From NCBI RefSeq assembly GCF_021917145.1, contig NC_061062.1, forward strand, positions 62,001 to 126,000: a stretch of 64,000 nt of DNA. Reading direction: 5' to 3'. The notes beneath the pieces were generated by a model. It worked only from the letters and a program-made list of their open reading frames with translations. It was not told where the DNA came from and ran no database searches. Both the position numbers and the translations under genes were made by a program. The stretch is from Hypomesus transpacificus (Eukaryota > Chordata > Actinopteri > Osmeriformes > Osmeridae). Positions 61,101 to 64,000 of the stretch are shown here, in pieces. Positions within the stretch are counted from its first letter, which is position 1; each line of letters starts with the position of its first letter.

Positions 61101-64000
61101 GTAACCCAGCCTAACCCTGGTATAAGTGTGTGAGATAAGTGAGTGTCATACCTTGGTAGCAGTGCAAGGACTGTGGTGAGGGTACACACAGCATAAAAAA
61201 GGGGTTGGGACATTTGCAGCGTTTCGACTCCCAGGGGGTTGGTCGGTGGACTGCACGTCACACACAGGCAGCTAAAGACCAAGGTGAAGCCGAAATAGAA
61301 GAGACCACTGCCCAATAGCACCAACCCATGTAACCATGTCTGGGGAAAGAGCAAATATAAAAACAGTTCTAAAACAAAACAAACAGTAAATGCACACAAA
61401 ATACCAGGTTAGCAGACACAGAATGGTAAGACATTGTGCAGTAAATAAATCTTGAAAAATATGAGTAGGAAATGCTTGTTTGTCTCACAGCCACATCCAA
61501 ACAACAAACCTCACAAACATCCTATAGCAGGCATTGGCCCACTACGCATCTCCCAGGTGCCAAATTGTTTTGTCAAATTCACTCATTAGCAAAGAATTGT
61601 ATTTGTCTTGTAACATAATGTAATTTGAGTAAGTTTGTGTATTACCAGTGTGTGGCTCTCGAGTACTTGATGCAGCAAGATGATGAGGAGGGCAGAGGCA
61701 TTGATGGGTGATCCAAAGGAAAGGATGTCTACATCTGACCCTGCATATGCCTGCCCAGAAACAACACATCATTATCAGGCTAGAGGTTTAGTTTTTTGTA
61801 TGTATTTTCTATATTTAAAAGAGATACAAAAATCATGGCTTAAAGACCCATAGCCAGGTACCGTCTTAGAGCATGATATATTTTTGCTTATTTGGCAAAG
61901 TGATAAAAGTCCTAAACATAAGTCAGATACCTTACTAATCGAAACGTTCCCTTCAATGTCAATCTACTTACAAAGTAAGGCACAAAGAAGCAAACAAGGC
62001 TTTGGTAGAAAGCATCCAGGATTGTGAGCCAGAAGGTAGAAGACTGGTAGGCCTAGAGAGAAACAACATTCATACAGAAACATATTCAATGGACAAATGT
62101 TTTATGTTACATTCTATGTTGATGTTATTTTCGCCTTAATACACACCATGGAATTATTTCCGAACTTGTAAAGTTGTGGTAACTTGATGAGGGTGCTGGC
62201 AGTCACATCCCTGTCCAGGATGCCGTACAGCAGTGGAGGGGCTGAGGTGAAGAGGAGGTTGAAGAAGATGAGGACCCAGGAGTTGGTCATGACACTTCCA
62301 GAAAAGCCACAGAAGAATTGGTAGTAGAACAGCAAGTTGACGTACATCTAGACAAGGGTGGAGGGAAAAATAGGAGAGAAAGAGTCATACATAAGGCAGA
62401 TCTTCATGATGGCCCTAAATCCTGGACAGACTGAAGGGGAAAACTTACCACATTCTTATAGAAAAAGTAAAGGACCATGTTGGCCAGGCGTGTGTAGCAC
62501 CAGTGGCCATGAACCAGCATCAGTTTACGAAGATGCTTGAACCTGGAGATTGCAAAGTCACTGGACATAACAGCCTGGACAGCAAGAAGGGGAAGCGTTT
62601 CAGTAAGAGAGAGTGAGAAAATAATAAATGATGTTGGTAAATTCATGTCGGGTTACAAGAAAAATATTAACAGAGCAGGGTGTGTTCAAAAAGCTGTATT
62701 ACAAAGTTAGGTGCATCTAGGAAACATAGCCTAGCTCTTGACAAGTTTTTTAATTCACATTACTTAGAATAACTTCAGGATGGGTTGATGGGAGTTTCCA
62801 GAAGTAAATAATAGCACATACTTAATTTTAACTATTTTTTTTTTTGAACTTTTGAAACTTTTAAACAATTCACTGACTAACTGATTGATTAATAATCAGC
62901 CCACCATCACAAGGAGGACTGTACCAGCATATTATCTCTATCTCTGTACCTGCATGCCCTCCTGGCCAGATATTCCAACACCCACATCTGCCACCTGGAT
63001 CATGCTGACGTCATTGGCTCCATCACCTGGTTAAGAAAAGGATCCACTTGAATCTATTTAAACACCCAGTCTAGTTGTAACATGAGCTTCCAGCTCTGAA
63101 GACACAAGGAAGCAGACTTTACATAGTGCACCAGATAAAAGCAAAGATACAGCAACTAAAATACCTGTAGATAAATCAGGGCAGACAATCCAGTTTCTCA
63201 AAAACAAGAAATCAAAATGATAAATCAAGGCAAAAACCAAAGTGTTAAGTATAACAAGCAATTGTTATACTGTACATCCTGTAATATTTACTTATGGCTA
63301 GGCCCTGTACCCCCTGTAATATTTACCTATGGCTAGGGTCATGACACCCAGCTGGTCCCTCACGAGTTGTACCACCTGACTCTTCTGCAAGGGGGTGGAG
63401 CGGCAACAGATGACAGCCTTGCAATGCCTACTGAGTTCCAGGAATTCCTCTTTTAGCTTGCCCTGCAGAACCAAATCTAGAGTGTACCCATTGATGACCA
63501 ATGTGAAGCCAGTCGCCTCTGATGTTAGCTGATTGTGTTCAACCTCCGCAAGCAATTCTTGGAACAAAGCCTCACATGCCTCCTGGAAAATATTTAGCGA
63601 TAGATTAAATTAATTAGTTAACAGTCAAATATCTATCTTCATTACTATGGCTTCAATACCATTACAGGGGGAGAGATGATAATGCACTTCCCTTTTAGTT
63701 TTAGCAACAAATCTTTATTGCCATATGCAGTAGAGTAACTATTTAAATGGGATGAATTTTGTCTCAATCACACTTTCCAAACTTACTTTACTACCACAGT
63801 TAGCTGTCAGCAGTTGGTCGCTGGGCCTCAACAGTTTGCAGGCGCAAGCAATATTTATAGCAGTCTCTTGTTTGTCCCCTGTGAGGACCCATATTCTGAC
63901 CCCTGCCTTCTGAAGTGCCTCAATGGTCTCTGGGACCTCCTCCTGGAGTCTGTCCACAATTCCAGTTGCCCCTGGATACAGAAAGAACAAGCACACTCAA
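58199..64000 (-). CDS. Class V P4-ATPase (ATP10 subfamily), C-terminal half; gene continues past the right edge
   Basis: P4-ATPases flip phospholipids to the cytosolic leaflet, usually with a CDC50/TMEM30 partner. Nine coding exons are visible, 5' to 3': 63971-63787, 63582-63327, 63026-62950, 62574-62449, 62347-62147, 62052-61972, 61750-61646, 61339-61152, 58433-58199, all in phase, about 484 residues. They encode the end of the P domain ([63 protein letters not shown]). Then come [20 protein letters not shown] and the C-terminal membrane segments ([67 protein letters not shown]). The tail after LLPR ([20 protein letters not shown]) is short. The DKTG phosphorylation loop and the N-terminal half lie beyond the window. 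Sequence style fits ATP10A/B/D; I cannot choose the paralogue. Intron 8 (58434-61151) contains the long-TIR element. Confidence 0.92.
58881..60301. mobile_element. 1.42-kb element with about 360-bp terminal inverted repeats
   Basis: The left end (tatggagctagaaagctgac) and the right end (gtcagctttctagctccata) are perfect inverted copies. Homology continues inward for about 360 bp on each side (to about 59240, and from about 59925), including aggccaaaggtgaaacagct and its reverse complement. Both flanks carry tatttg (58875-58880 and 60302-60307), a likely 6-bp target-site duplication. The core shows no transposase. Long TIRs suggest a foldback or Mutator-like non-autonomous element; the superfamily is unknown. 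Confidence 0.8.
60034..60115. repeat. Degenerate tandem motif 'aatctgaattt' inside the right TIR
   Basis: About five copies of a roughly 13-15-bp unit built on aatctgaatttc occur in a row. They are far less regular in the left TIR (about 59050-59100), so the motif expanded in one arm only. Confidence 0.75.
60396..60500 (+). repeat. Fish dispersed repeat ('gccaggtaggctagttgaga')
   Basis: The segment ttatttcacctttatttagc through tcatttacaactgcgacctg, then gccaagatacagca, is a repeat motif I associate with salmonid and esocid fish. It is a fragment lying just outside the long-TIR element. Confidence 0.55.
63278..63337 (-). repeat. Tandem duplication across a splice donor
   Basis: A 25-bp segment (63313-63337) covering the end of an ATPase exon and its GTAAAT donor is repeated at 63278-63302, 35 bp downstream in gene orientation, with one mismatch. 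The duplicate reads CATAAGTAAAT instead of CATAGGTAAAT. Confidence 0.85.

Overview
The window is vertebrate, and more precisely teleost fish, nuclear DNA. It holds intron-rich genes with GT-AG splice sites, a large fish-type apolipoprotein B gene, and many dispersed fish repeats: tRNA-headed SINEs with the 'gataaaagcgtctgctaaat' tail, RTE-like and L2-like LINE fragments, and PIF/Harbinger-like and other terminal-inverted-repeat elements. A repeat at about 60.4 kb resembles motifs I associate with salmonid and esocid genomes, but the species cannot be fixed from sequence alone.

Layout. (1) 1-7690: the right-hand part of a 135-bp tandem satellite, about 57 near-identical monomers, continuing off the left edge. 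Its margin decays at about 7.6 kb and a lone diverged monomer-like piece lies at about 8.1 kb. (2) 7.7-10.0 kb: nested mobile-element debris. (3) 10.25-34.82 kb, minus strand: a complete apob gene. I resolve 28 coding exons that join in phase to 4400 codons plus stop, including a 7554-bp central exon. (4) 36.29-42.24 kb, plus strand: hs1bp3 (PX domain, 7 coding exons, 327 aa), head to head with apob. Its first intron carries helicase-like and LINE debris. The apob/hs1bp3 proximity matches human 2p24. (5) 44.02-45.27 kb, minus: pomk (protein O-mannose kinase, 344 aa). (6) 49.40-51.37 kb, plus: lamtor3 (Ragulator subunit, 126 aa), with E-box/CLEAR-like sites upstream. (7) 51.95-56.67 kb, minus: dapp1 (SH2-PH adaptor, 240 aa), convergent with lamtor3, as in the human LAMTOR3/DAPP1 pair. 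(8) 58.20 kb to the window edge, minus: the C-terminal half of a class V P4-ATPase (ATP10 subfamily).

The genes form no operon-like system; they are a syntenic string of housekeeping, lipid-transport and signalling genes. The most unusual material is the satellite array with its internal segmental duplications, a 1.42-kb long-inverted-repeat element in an ATP10 intron, a furin-like RDRR motif in apoB, CLEAR-like sites upstream of lamtor3, and a composite of transposon-derived gene pieces in hs1bp3 intron 1. I found no CRISPR array, rRNA or functional tRNA gene. Exon boundaries were assigned by eye from homology, reading phase and splice signals.
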